A stretch of DNA of 64,000 nucleotides from Certhia americana (lineage: Eukaryota > Chordata > Aves > Passeriformes > Certhiidae). Shown in pieces: positions 1-12,500 of this stretch. Numbering within the stretch: the stretch's first letter is position 1; every line of letters begins with the position of its first letter. Below the pieces are notes generated by a model that made no database searches, had not been told where the DNA came from, and saw only the letters and a program-made list of their open reading frames with translations. The DNA is taken from NCBI GenBank assembly GCA_018697195.1, contig JAGMWU010000028.1, forward strand, positions 4,014,337-4,078,336, read 5' to 3'. The position numbers and the translations under genes were made by a program.

Positions 1-241
1 TGTTCTCAACATCCCTGAAGCTGTGGCTGGACTGCCCAATCAATGAGCTTATGAGGGGATGCTAAACACCCAGGGAGATGCTGAAACATTGCTCAGGCTG
101 GTTCAGACTGGGCTCTCTACTTCCCCACTGCTTTTTTTTCTTTTTTTTTGTCTTGTTTTTTGCATTTAAACTGTAATGCTGGAGCGAGGCGTGGGGCGGC
201 TGCTGCCCCGGCCCTGACGCGCTGCCTCTTGTGCCCCGCAG
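1..241 (+). other. ANKS1A: Intron 3' end
   Basis: Intronic sequence ending in the acceptor TGCCCCGCAG at 232-241. It contains a T-rich tract around 131-160. No coding homology is seen. The upstream exons are not in the window. Confidence 0.85.
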
Positions 242-538
242 AACAACGACAACGAGACAGCTCTGCACTGCGCCGCCCAGCACGGCCACACCGAGGTGGT
301 GAAGGTGCTGCTGGAGGAGCTCACCGACCCCACCATGCGCAACAACAAATTCGAGACCCCCCTGGACCTGGCCGCGCTCTACGGGAGGCTGGAAGTGGTC
401 AAGATGCTCTTGAACGCCCACCCCAACCTGCTAAGCTGCAACACTAAGAAACACACTCCACTGCACCTGGCAGCCAGGAACGGTCACAAAGCAGTGGTTC
501 ACGTGCTCCTAGATGCTGGCATGGACAGCAATTACCAG
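242..538 (+). CDS. ANKS1A: ANKS1A coding exon a: ankyrin repeats
   Basis: 99 codons, phase 0 at both ends. The exon carries three consecutive ankyrin units. The first has the [11 protein letters not shown] helix core, the second [11 protein letters not shown] and the third [11 protein letters not shown], and each is followed by a VVKVLL- or VVHVLL-type second helix. These should be repeats 3-5 of the protein. Ankyrin repeats are a protein-binding surface. The donor is CAG/GTATCT. The exon is short of stops in other frames, which produces several overlapping non-coding open frames. Confidence 0.97.
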
Positions 539-3500
539 GTATCTGGTGTGTCTGAGCGGGGCTGTGCTGGTGGCTGGGGATTGGAGAGCTCCACCAACTC
601 TCCTCGCAGAGGGAGCACTCGCAGAAGCTGAGGAGAGCTTTGTGTTCTGCTGGGCTGTCTCTGCAGCTCTGGGTTGCTCGGGGAGGCTGCCCAGGGGGAT
701 TTGGGTGCTGTGCATGCCTCACACCTGCTCAGGGGCCAGGCAAAGCCCCAGACACGGAGCGAGGGAGAGAAACACCCTGTGGCCGAAGCTGTTCTGCCCT
801 GCAGTGCTGTGAGCTCTTGATAGGCAAACGTGTCTCTTCCTATCAAGCCACTGGAGAATGTGCTGTTTTCACAGCAATGGCTTGTATGTGGGTCTTGTTT
901 TTCCTTGTCAGGACATGACCTCTTGCCAAGCCGTAGAAGGTCCTTTGTTGGTCTCTTTGATGGAACCATCCCCATTTTTCCATCCCACATCCTCAGCGTT
1001 GTAACAACGTTGATAGTCCGTCCTCAGCCGTAGGTAGTGCTGCCCACACCTCGTGTACAAAGCCGTGTAGTTACTGCTTCCATAACCCTCTAAGCCATGC
1101 CTCCCTCACCATTCCCTGCTGTCTGGCTTCATGCTATGTTTCCATTTAATTTGCAGACTGAGAAAGGCAGTGCTTTGCACGAAGCTGCTTTGTTTGGCAA
1201 GACAGATGTGGTACAAATATTGCTGGCTGCAGGTGAGAGAATGTTCCCCCTTTGAAGCACTAATGTGGTGATCCCTTCACCCAGAGCTTGAGGAAATCCC
1301 TTTCTAGTGCAGCAGGTTTCTCCATCCAGCTGTCGGAGCTCCTCGGAGCAGGATGTAGGAGAGGTTGGCTCTTGGAGTTTGGCTTTAGATTTGTCTCTAG
1401 AGTGCCTTTTAGCTCCCCCCAGTGATGATCACAGATGTGACTTGATAAAATACACAAAGCTGCACATAGTTAGACAATATTCTTGCTTTTGCCCTCTGTA
1501 TTCCTGTGGCCACAGGTATTGATGTGAACATAAAGGATAACAGAGGCCTGACTGCTCTGGACATTGTGAGGGAGCTTCCTTCCCAGAAAAGCCAGCACAT
1601 AGCAGCTCTCATTGAAGGTGGGTAATGCAGCTCTGCCTCTGGGGAGGAGGGGAAAGCTTGGGATGCTGGTTGTGCCAGCGCAGGTACAAGATGTGCTTTT
1701 CTAGACCTGGAAAGTGCTGAAAGCAAAGCAGCTTCAGGCTCTGTTGGAAGAACTGGTGCTGAGACTCTGGGGTGAGCTACTCCAAGCCAAATGTTTGGGG
1801 GAGGACTTGGGGGGATTTAGGAGGATTAGCCTTTTGCTGAGGGAGTGTGGCGTGACTTTTACAGTTTAAATGGGCTTAATTGAGCTTTGTTTAGCTCACT
1901 TTAGAAGTTAATTAAAATTAAGGCTAGCCTAAATCTGCTTGCAGAATGCAAAGTAACAGCTTTAGAAATGATTTTGGTGTAACTCCCCTTTATGTCTGTG
2001 TAGGCAAATCGTTGTCCACAGATCTCACATCCTGCTCCTCGCCTCGTTGTGAAGCTCGGGCATGGAATTTGCAGATGAGATTTACAGAAAAGGCCTTGAT
2101 TACTTGTGTTTTATAAAGGAGCTTGGTCCATTGTGTCTGTCCAAATTCGGGAATGAAATGTGACATCTTGGCTAAATTCATACCTTGTAATTACGCTGTC
2201 TGCACTTCCTCTCAGCTGTGGGGAGGATCAGAAGCATTTGGAGCTGGGGTGTGTTACTCATGCTGAGCATTTGGGAGCTTTGCAGGTTCAAAGCACTTCT
2301 CAGACTTTTAACTAAGCTGTGCCTGTGAGGCTGGAATGTTTGAGCTTTATTCTGAAACTGAAGGCAAAGATGGGCTTTAAAACTGAAGGTATTGCAGATA
2401 AAGGCTGTTAGTTTTCCCTGGGAGGGAAGCTGCTGTTGGATGTTACATCAGCTGAATGTTTCTGGCTTTGCCTGTGGCTGGGGGCTGCAGCTGGAATTAG
2501 TTTCTCTTGTTACGACTCTGTTCAGTGATGGAGTTTGTGTCTACAACACAAATTTGCTCCATGACTCTGTGTCCATGCAGCAGCTTTGCAGCTTTCTGAT
2601 TAAAGACTCTGAAAGTTCAAAGGACCATCCCTACCCTTGTGCCTGTGATTAAAGAGGCCGCCTGCTTCTATTTTGGGTTCTGAGCTGCAAGTTTTAATAA
2701 TGTTATTTTTTTTTTTTTGGACACTTAATAAGCTGACAGTTGGCCTTCCACCCACGAGGGAGGAAGCGCCATGTGCTGGAGGGGACAGAAGGCCAGATTG
2801 ATGTGAGCTGACCCTGTCCCCCAACCCTCTTGCAGATTACACCATTGGGAAGAAAAGTGCCAAAGCTGTGGAGAAATCTGCTCCAGCCCCGCTCGCTCCA
2901 GCCACCGATCCCTCGGGCCGGACGTCTCAGGGTGGGCATCACCAGCATTCCTCTCCCTGCCACCACCGAGGCCAGGAGATCCCAGTGACAATCCCATCTC
3001 TCTCTTCTCCCCTGGCAGGTGATGTGGACAAAGCTGTCACAGAGCTGATCATCGATTTCGATGTGAACCCTGAAGAGGAGAGCCCGTATGAAGCTTTGTA
3101 CAATGCCACGTCCTGCCACTCCCTGGACAGCCTGGCCAGTGGGAGATCGTCCGACCGGGAATCTGGGAATAAGGAAGCTGAACCCAGTGGCCTCAAAGCA
3201 GCTGGAGTCAGGCCTGTATGTAGCTCACCCCTGCTTACCCTAGAGGCACAGGGGGCTGACCTGCAGGCTCAGGTTTTGCAGCAGGCTGCCCAAGCTTGAG
3301 GAAATCTTTAAATCCTTCTCTGACATTGATGAGAGCAGGCAGGTGTCTCTCCTATCCTGCCCTGTTCACAGGGATTGCATAAAAGCAGCTGCTTCTTCAG
3401 TCCACCTTGTGTTGCATCCTTCTGTTTCCTGGCAGTGCACTGGTGCCAGCGAATCTTGGTCTGTCAGGAGATTACATTTCACAGAAGGGCTGACTTCTTG

Positions 3501-6500
3501 TCCTGAAAAAAAGTTCTGGAAGCTTGTGTGGAGCATCTTCTTATGTCTCACTGCTTTACCAAAGCTAAGGCTCTCAGGAAATTATCTGTAATAACCTGCT
3601 GGAGACTAGTTGGCAGTGGAAGGGTTTTTTTGTGTATTACTTGCAGAGCTCTGTAGAGGGTACTCCAGGCTTTACAAGGCAGCACAGAGCTCCTGGAACT
3701 GTCCCCAGAGAAGTCTTCCTCACCTTCTGTCAGCTGCATCTGCTGCCCTGGTAGCAATCAGCAGGAAGGCTGCTGTGGGGCAGATGGGACACGGGCCCTG
3801 CAGTGCTGGGTCAGCTTCAGGCTCTGTGTTCTGGTTGGTTTTACAAAGTCTGCTCTGTGGAGGCATTTTTTTGGACAAAAGACAGCGCAGCAGTGAACAA
3901 TTAAACTGCTGGGGGCACAGTAACCATGGTTCCCCTCTGTGCAAAGATGTGCAGCCTTTGGCTTGTGCTGAGAGCAAGCAGAATAGAACTGAGAACAAAA
4001 GCTTCGGATGATGAACATTTTGGCCAGATGTCTCAGGTGTGCAAGCAGTTGTGTTACTGATCAAATCTTGTCATTGTCCTCTGCTGATGGTGTCTGGTGT
4101 GAAATGAGCTCAGTTCTGTCACAAATAAGGCAAGATGAAGAGCTGAACTCTAGTGAAAAGAGAGCAGGAAGAGGGCCATGCTCCAGTAGCTCGCTACAGT
4201 TTGGACAGTGCAGCTCTGCTGCTCCCTTTGCCATTAGATGGAGCTGTGGCCAGGCAGGAGATGGCCCTGGGATGTGCTCGGCCTCAGGACCAGGCAGCGG
4301 CTCCAGCAGCCCAGTTGCAATCCCAGGATATTGGAGGAGAGTAGTGCAGTATGGTTTCTCGATCCCTTGAGTTTTCCACTATAAAAGGTGCCTCTGGCAT
4401 CCGTTTCACTAAGTCACAAGCCCTTTCTTCTGATCAGCTCATTGCTCACTCCCCTGTGTAATGCTGTTGGGATGCTGGTTTGGGTCTGAGTGAGACTGGT
4501 GTGAACAGATCAATGTCCTGAGGAGGAGGAAAGGCAGTGGCCATTGCCCAGATCTGTGCTGTTAGGGCTGAACTTCTCCCCCACCCAGATTAATTTGAAG
4601 ACATCCTTGCTGCATGCACAGCAGTGGGGACACAGAGCTGGTAGGGGCAGAGGGGATGAGCTGACAGTGTCTGTCTCACCTGCAGAGAGAACGTCCCCCC
4701 CCACCGGCCAAGCCCCCGCCTGATGAAGAGGAAGAGCAGAATGTGGAGAAGAAGACAGGCCACAGTGCTCCCTGTGAGGTACATGGGGCTGGCTCTGGGC
4801 TGTTTCGTGGGAGAGTGGTTTCAACGTCAGTTTTAATAGTTTGGGAGGAGCCAAGGATGCTGTTACCTCCAGTGCTCGTTGGGCTGTGGATGTGAAGTAT
4901 TCCCTCACTCAGCATTGCTGCTGTCCCTTACCATGGGAACTTCCTTTGTCCGGTTCTTCCAGGGCACCTCAGAGTTGACCTTCAGCCTTACTTTCCTATT
5001 CTTGGCTGAGAATTCCCTTAGGAAGAGATTTTTCTGACCCACGTTGCGATGTGGACCATTGCCCACTAGTAATGATCCCACCACAGGCATCTTCAGTTGG
5101 ATTGAAACACAGAGGGGCTGTGAGTTCCTGCTTCCTCTGAGCTCCCAGCTGTGGAGGAGCTGCATAGGCTTGTGGGTCCCACTGACATGAGCAGGGATCA
5201 GGGCCTTGAATTCAGCCAAGCATCTGGCCCAGCATGTGTTAAAGCTGCCTTCTGCAGGGGTCAGTGCATGTGAGCTGCTTTCTGATGGAACTCAAGCTCT
5301 CCCATTTCATATTGTTGCTGCTGGGGCTTCCTGTTGCTTGTCTTATTCACCTGCCTGTGAACCTCAGATGTAAGGACTCTCCGGGAGACACGGCTGTGGG
5401 AAACCACAAATGTGCCTTGGCAACTTCTGCTGACACCCAGGAAAACCTTCAAAGCAAATCCAGATCCTGTGGATTTCTGTGCTCTCCCAAAGGCAGTGGG
5501 TGCTGTGTGAAGCTCATGCAGTGTGTGCCACCTCTGCTGACAGAGCAGGCCCTGGTTCCACAGGTGCTTTCTTTGAATGTGCTGATCTGCTGGAGTTCTG
5601 CAAGGCATAAATGAGATCTGTTTTCTGGAGAGTGTCAAATCCACACGAGACACAGGAGAACATGGCCTGCTGTAGTAGAACTGACTGCAGAGAGGGAGTA
5701 AAACTGAGCTCTGCATGGACAGGGAGACTGGGATGTGACATTGTGGACTGGTCCCTGCGCTGCTGTTCAAATGCAGGGGGTGATAACCAGTCCTGTGCCT
5801 GGCTCTGGCAGAGGAGAGCTGGGCAGCAGGTCATGGAGTAATTGGGAAGCAGAACTTGTTTATGACAATAAGCACGAGGGAGGGAAACGTGCCCTGACCG
5901 TTCCTGCTGAGCTTTCTTGCCATGTTTAATTACCAAACACCTGCTGTGTTGTCCTGCCTTTAATGGCTTTGGAAGCACAATCTATTAAAGGGAATCTTGC
6001 TGGCAAATGGCAGAGTGACTCGCTGGGCAGACCTTGATTTGTGACCAACTTCAGTGACAAAACTCACAGCCAGCATGTGGCTGCTTAGAAATGACCTTTT
6101 GGACATACTGACGAGGAGTTTGGGGCTGATCCTTTTACTTTGCTTGTTCCTCCTGGCCTGCTGTGCTTTTCTGACTCTTGCCCATCTTTTATCACCTCTG
6201 AGTGTGCTCTCCCTGGGCTGGGCAGGTGTGCACATGCTCCGGGAGTGCTGTAAACATTCTGCTGCAGCATCCCAATCTGCCACCCTCCAGCCCTACTCTC
6301 CCATTGGAGCCAGGACACTTAGTCATTGAGTATTCTGGGGTTGGGCCAAACTCTAGTTTTCCAAAGTAGTCTTTTTATTCCTTGCCAAGCTGGGGCTATC
6401 AGTCAAAACAGATGAGCATAAACAAGAAACTTCACTTTCATCACGGAAAAGCATTAGTACAAACAGGCAAAGGAGCTGATTGTTTGGAGGTGCTTGAGTG

Positions 6501-9500
6501 GTGCCTTTCACTATCTGCAGAAACCTTCTGGGTATGGAGCTGAGTAAGAGTCTGCACTGTCAAATTAAACTTCAGTTCCAGTTGTTTACTGCTTGTCTCC
6601 GGAAGGGAAGTGCAGACCAAGGACAAGGCGCCACGTTGGCTCCAGGAATTTGGTCTGCAGCTCTGGGGAGGGAGAAGAGAGGAAGAGATGAGTTACCCTT
6701 TAAAAAGTCTTTCAAAGTCCTCTGCTCTGAATTAAGTACACCTTAAAGAGCATCCTCATTATTCACAGCATTAGTTTTGGGCTTTGCTAGCAATGAACAT
6801 TTATGCATGCAAACAACATGGCTGAAGAACTAAAAGCTGAATTGGAGGAAAGCTTTACATAGTGATGTTGCTCCTGGTCACAAAGCCCACAGAGCAAGCA
6901 GTGTTCTCCAGCAATGGTCTTCATTTTGAGTGGATTTGAACCTGGAACACTATTTAGAGCTTGAAAGGATGAGAGATGGAGAAAATCAAGTGTCACCAGG
7001 CCTGTGAAAGTTCACAGAGTAGGAGTTGGGAACTCTGTGCTGCTCGAGAGCCTCTGCCTTTGGTGCATTTAAAGAGGACAGCACAGGAATCGTCATCCAC
7101 AGGAGTGTCAGGAGAACACCAGAGCCTGGCTGAAGATCCAGGCTGCTGCTGTGCTAACAGGCTGCTGCTGGGCAGGATTTTTCCAAGATCACTGGCAAGA
7201 ACCTCTTACCTGCTGTTCTGGTCTGATGGTTTTGTGCCACCATCTGGTCAGAATTTTTCCCTAATTTGCTCATTATGAGCTCCTTCACCTGGAAAGGAGC
7301 AGGTCTGCCTGGCAGCTCCTGCTCAAAGCTGGTAGAATAAGTAAATATTTCCCAATGCCAGACATGGCTCATTTCCTCCCATTGGGAAAGTCACTTCAAA
7401 AGCCAGCTGGGTCATGCAGAACAGCACATGGATGTCAGAATCCTGTCTGTGCTGCTGACTCTTGAGTGCTTCTTCAAGACTTCTTTAAGCTTCCAGAGCT
7501 CCTGGCTGGGTTGCAGTCAGGTAGGATCCAGTTTGCCCTTGGAGGGGAGAAGCAGGAGGTGGTCTGTGCCCTGCTGGTGAGGCAGTGGAAGGTCCAGGGC
7601 TCTGAGCAGTAGGAGCCCTCCCTGGGGGCATGTTTTGTTCAGACCTGTTGTTCCCTGGCAGCAGGTAGGAATTGTTTGCTTTCTGGCTTGGGTTTGTCCT
7701 GCTGTGGTTGGGTATAGTCACACGTGGGGTCACAGAGTGGTTTGGGCTGGAAGGGACCTTAAAGCTCATCCAGTCCCAAGCCCTTGGCATGAGCTGGGAC
7801 ACCTTCCACTCAGCCAGGTTGTTCCAAGCCCCATCCAACCTGACCCTGAACACTTCCAGGGCATTCACAATTTTGTCTGACTCCACACCCCTCCCCAGCT
7901 CTCTTGGAGCCTCTTAGAGTGCATTCCCGGGTCGTGTTGAGCTCCTGGGACAGGGTTGCATCAACCTGCCAAGATCTGGCCAGGAGATGGTGCTGAAAGG
8001 CAGCCGACTATGCTGGCAGGGTGCCCTGGTGGCCAGTTTAGCCCCCTCAGCACTGGGATGGCACATGAGGGTATCCAGTCATCCTTGGCATTGATGCAGA
8101 CCAACATGTGCGAGTCTGCAGCAAGACTTCTCTGGATCCTACACCAAAAGCTCATCCCCGCACATGGCTGGTGGCTTTCCAGAACAGTTTGGGGAGAGTC
8201 TGCCAGGGTTACAAACCAGCTCTAAGTAGAGGCTTTGGGAGATTTAAATGAGCACAATCACTGCTGCACATCCTGAAGTTAAACTGAGTTCATACAGTGC
8301 TGCCTGAGGACTCTAGTTCTGAATATGCTATACATCCTGAGGTCAAAAATGCAGATCTGAGATGTCTGAGAGGGTGGCAGGGATTTGGGCTTTTGTTCTT
8401 TTCAGCCCTGTCCTAATAGGGCCAGCAGCTAAAAAGTGAATGACGATGCAAATTCCAATAGCAACAGCGAGTCTGAGATGGGCTGAACAGGAATAACGGT
8501 CTCAGCTCTTTTCCCCCTCCAGGCTGTCTGCAGCCCTTGCACAGTTGGTCAGTGCTGGAAAACTGTCAGCAGCCTGAAGTACTAAAAATTAAAGGGGTTT
8601 GGGTGGTGGGGTTTTTTGTGGTTTTTTTTTTGAGTGAGTTAAAAAAACCCAAAGGGGAGTATTACATTTTGACTCAACGCTCCGCAGTGAAGGTGTTGCC
8701 TCTGCCAATTCTTTGCTTAACCTGTGGCATAGAGGCTGTGGGGTTTATGCTGGGACAAAGCATTGCTTTGCAGAGCACCACATTGTGCTGTTCTTCACTA
8801 GGCCTCTGCTGCCCGGGGGAAGAGCAGGGGAAGTGGAGCTGAGGAAGACGAACACCCCTATGAGCTGTTGCTTACAGCAGAAACTAAAAAGCCAGTTGCA
8901 GTGGACAGGAAAACAAAAGGTGAGTGACCATCCAAAAAACAGAGCTGTTTGCTTGCATGTGCTTCAGGAAAACATGGGGGGCAGAGGGCAAGTGGAACAA
9001 TGAAAGAGTCTGCTGGGTGGGGGCTGGAGGGTGATTGTTGTGTTTCCTGGTAATCTCTCTGTAAAGGAGAGCTCTCGGCGTTCCTGTACAGAGTGTACAT
9101 GGAGGAAGGGACAGTTCAGAGATTGCAAGGACCTGCTCTGTGACCTCAGAAATGCCCAAATGTCATGCCAGGCCAAGCAAAGGCTGAGGGTGAGGGGCTG
9201 GAGGCTGTGCCTCTGCCAGGGAAGATGAGCAACACGAGTGTTCCAGTGAGCCATGTTCTCCATCCAGCTGGCGCTGCAGGCTTCTGCTATCCCGCTGTAA
9301 AATCAACATCCTGCTCTGTGTTAGAGCTAATTTGAGATGAAAACTAACAGAGGAGGAAAACAAAAATGTGTAGAGCAAGAACTAGAACTGTCTGAGACCA
9401 CGAGGTACACAGGTTGATATTGAGGCAGTTTGTCCTCCCCCAGAAGGACCTTCGTGCTTTACAAAGCATCTGGGAACACCTTGTCTTTAGTGTTTGGCTG

Positions 9501-12500
9501 TTGTTGGCTTTTTGGCTTTCCTTCAACACTAACAACAAAAGATTTGTTTAGAGGGAAAAGATTTCCGCTTTATTCAGAAGTCCTGAGCAGGAATTTGGGT
9601 GGATTTAGTTTGGATTCTCACACTGGAACCCCTCTCCCTCTGAGGATGGACAGGGCTAACGAGGACTTGTGGTGATGCCTCATTGGCTGCTTTGTCAGAC
9701 CTGCAGCTTTTCTCTCCTCCTTGCAGCATGATAGCTGTCATTGCTTGGGTGCTGCTGCTTTCCTGGCTGCTCCAGGGTGGCACAAGAGGTCATTGTGTTC
9801 CCACCAGCACTTGCCAAAGCCCCTCACTGCTGGAGGCAAATTTTGGGAGCTTTTCAGGTTGGTGCTTTGCAGTCTGGGCCAGGAACAGTGCTTGGGCAAC
9901 AACACTTTCAAGCTTTCAAAAAAAAAATAAAAAATCATGCTTTCAAGCTTTCCTCAGTGGGCAGCTATTGCTGGTTATTCATGCAGGAGCTAATCCAGCT
10001 GCTCCACTCCTTCCCCTGGCTGCTGTGCCCAGGCTTGATTGGTAAGAGTGGAGGTGTGTCCTAGTTATGTGTCAGCTTAAAATAAAACCTCAGAGTAACA
10101 CAGCTGCCTGTTCCTGATGCAGATCTCTTCCTCTGAACACCTGAAGACAGGAGAGGTTGTAGGAAGATCTCTATGGATCTTTTTATGGATCCAGAGCAGA
10201 ATCCCATCTTTTAATGTACAGTTGGAAAGATGAAAGCTGTGACTTCACAGCTTGCACTCCATGGAAAGTGTTGGTACAAGCCTGGGGCCCTTCCCACTGT
10301 TACAGTGGGAGAAATCCAAGGATGCAGTTGAATTTTTCCTCATCCCCCCTGACTTTCACATTCTTTAAATGCAGTCAGCACTGTGGCTGATGGTGGGGGG
10401 AGAAGACAAATTTAAGGAGTGGCAGAATTAAACAAGAGTTGAGGGAGAGACCGAAGCCTTACTTGGGGTCAGTAAGGGGTAACTTGGGATAACACTTGGG
10501 GTGTTGGAGAACTTTCCCACCTCTGGGTCAGAAGGGTCCTGAAGCATCAAAGGCAGCTGCTCAGTCCCAAGACACAGAACAGGCTGAAGCATGGCTTTGA
10601 ACTGCTTCTTGGCTCTCAGTCTGAGAGTCTGACCTTCTGGATGAGTTCTGGAGCAGCTTTTGGTCAGGAGAGGAGGGCTTGGGTTCCTGTGGCTGTTGAA
10701 AGGGCATTTCAGGGCAGAGGAAAGGCAGAATTTCAGGCACGCGGGTTTAATGGTGCCTTTCGTCTGTGATAGCTGCCTTTGTTCCTCTGGCTGCCAGCTG
10801 TCCTATGTCCAGCAAGCAGATGAATGTGGCATTATCCACTGGCTTTGGTGGCCTTTGTGTGTGTTAGAGCAGCTCGCTGTCACATGCTGGAGCACTGGGA
10901 GAAGCTGGCCTCATGTTTTGGGCAGAGTATCAGAAGTGGTTTAAGCCAAATGCTCTCCCATCCACTTTGGTGTGTAGTCACATGTGTGAAGTCAGGGCAC
11001 TCAGACCCTGTAATAGGGTATGAAAATAAGGAAAAAGAGGAGGAATGTGTGTGGAGTGGCCAGGAGGAGGCTTCTCAGCTCCTGCTGCCTCCAGAGAGAC
11101 CTAATGGAGGGTGAAAAGACTTGAGTTTTGACCTGTTTGGCTTCTCAGGAGTCACACCCAGGTGTTGTCAGCAGTGACCAGCTGCAGGTAGGACTGACTT
11201 GGTGCCTTCTCTTAGTTATTACAAACTGATACTTGCTGAGGTTGTTCTGTGCTGCTTCCATAGGAGGTCCAGCTTGAAGTCCCCACTTTGCCCTTCCTCC
11301 TGTTCGAGGTTTTCTTTGTGGCTGTAGTGGTTCAACCAGCACAGTGTGACTGTTTCTGCTAACCAGAGAGCTGGAATGAGCCAGCAATAAAGGCAGAACA
11401 CGCTGCAGAGAGATTGAAAGAAACTCTTTCCTGAGAGCCAGAATATGGCTGCTGAAACAGCGGGGTGGACATCACTGGGGGTGTTCTGTAGGGACACTTG
11501 GTTATTGCAGGCAAAGGTTTGGGGACAGCCCTTGGTTTGCTGTGAGATGAAGGACAGTACAAACCCACAGCCTGCGTGTCCTCCTGTGGTGTTATCATGG
11601 ACAGAGGACAGATCTCTGTTCCATATCCTGGGCCCAGGCCTGTGCTTCTGCTCTCATGGTGTTGTGCAGAGTCACATTATGATCTCTCTAAGCAGAGCAG
11701 TGTCTCATTGCCCTTTCTGAAGAGAGGGGTACAAAAGAGCACGAATTCAGGTGGATAAACTCTTCCTGGAAGTCATTCCTGGAATGACTGAGCTTGGTGA
11801 GGTTAACACAGGAGTGTGCCATCCCCAGCTGGATTCCTCACGAGGTAGCTGGCTGTGGAATGGGCCCGTGTTTCAGTTCTGTTGTAGGTCTAGGATGTTT
11901 TTGCAACCCTCAAGGCCATCTTCTTCCTCTGGCCTTTTGTTTCACAGGAGGGAGATTGGCCTGCTCCTCACTTGACAAATTCTGGCATGATGTAACATGG
12001 GCAGCCTTTTCCATGTGCAAATCAGAGGCTGCTATATGCCCTCCCTAATTTTAAGGTTGGGGAGCTTGAGCAGGCAGCAGCTGCAGGAACAGCTTCATTC
12101 TCCTAATCCAGGGTCATCAGACAAATCCTGCTGTTGATACATAGGGAAAGAAATCCTGTGGAGGCAGGGCGGTTACAGTTTAGCATGGAGTGTTTAGGGA
12201 AGTGCTTCGTATCTGGAGTCCTCAGGCTGCTGGCAGGGAAGCTCTTGTTGGAATCCTCCCTGGGATGCAGACAGCCTGTGCACAGGAAGGGTTGGGAACA
12301 GCCTCTCCTGTGGGTGAGACCTGCATCAGGCTGTGGCTGAAAAAGGCAGGATCTGTCAAATGATCCGTGCTGTGGTGTAAAATCAGTGAAGGGAGTGAAA
12401 TCCATGAAGGGAGCTGGGCAGAAGTCCCTGTGCTAAGGACCCTTTCTCAGTGTAACTCAGGAGGATTTTTTCAGACACCTTAGAGTCCTGGAGAACCCTG

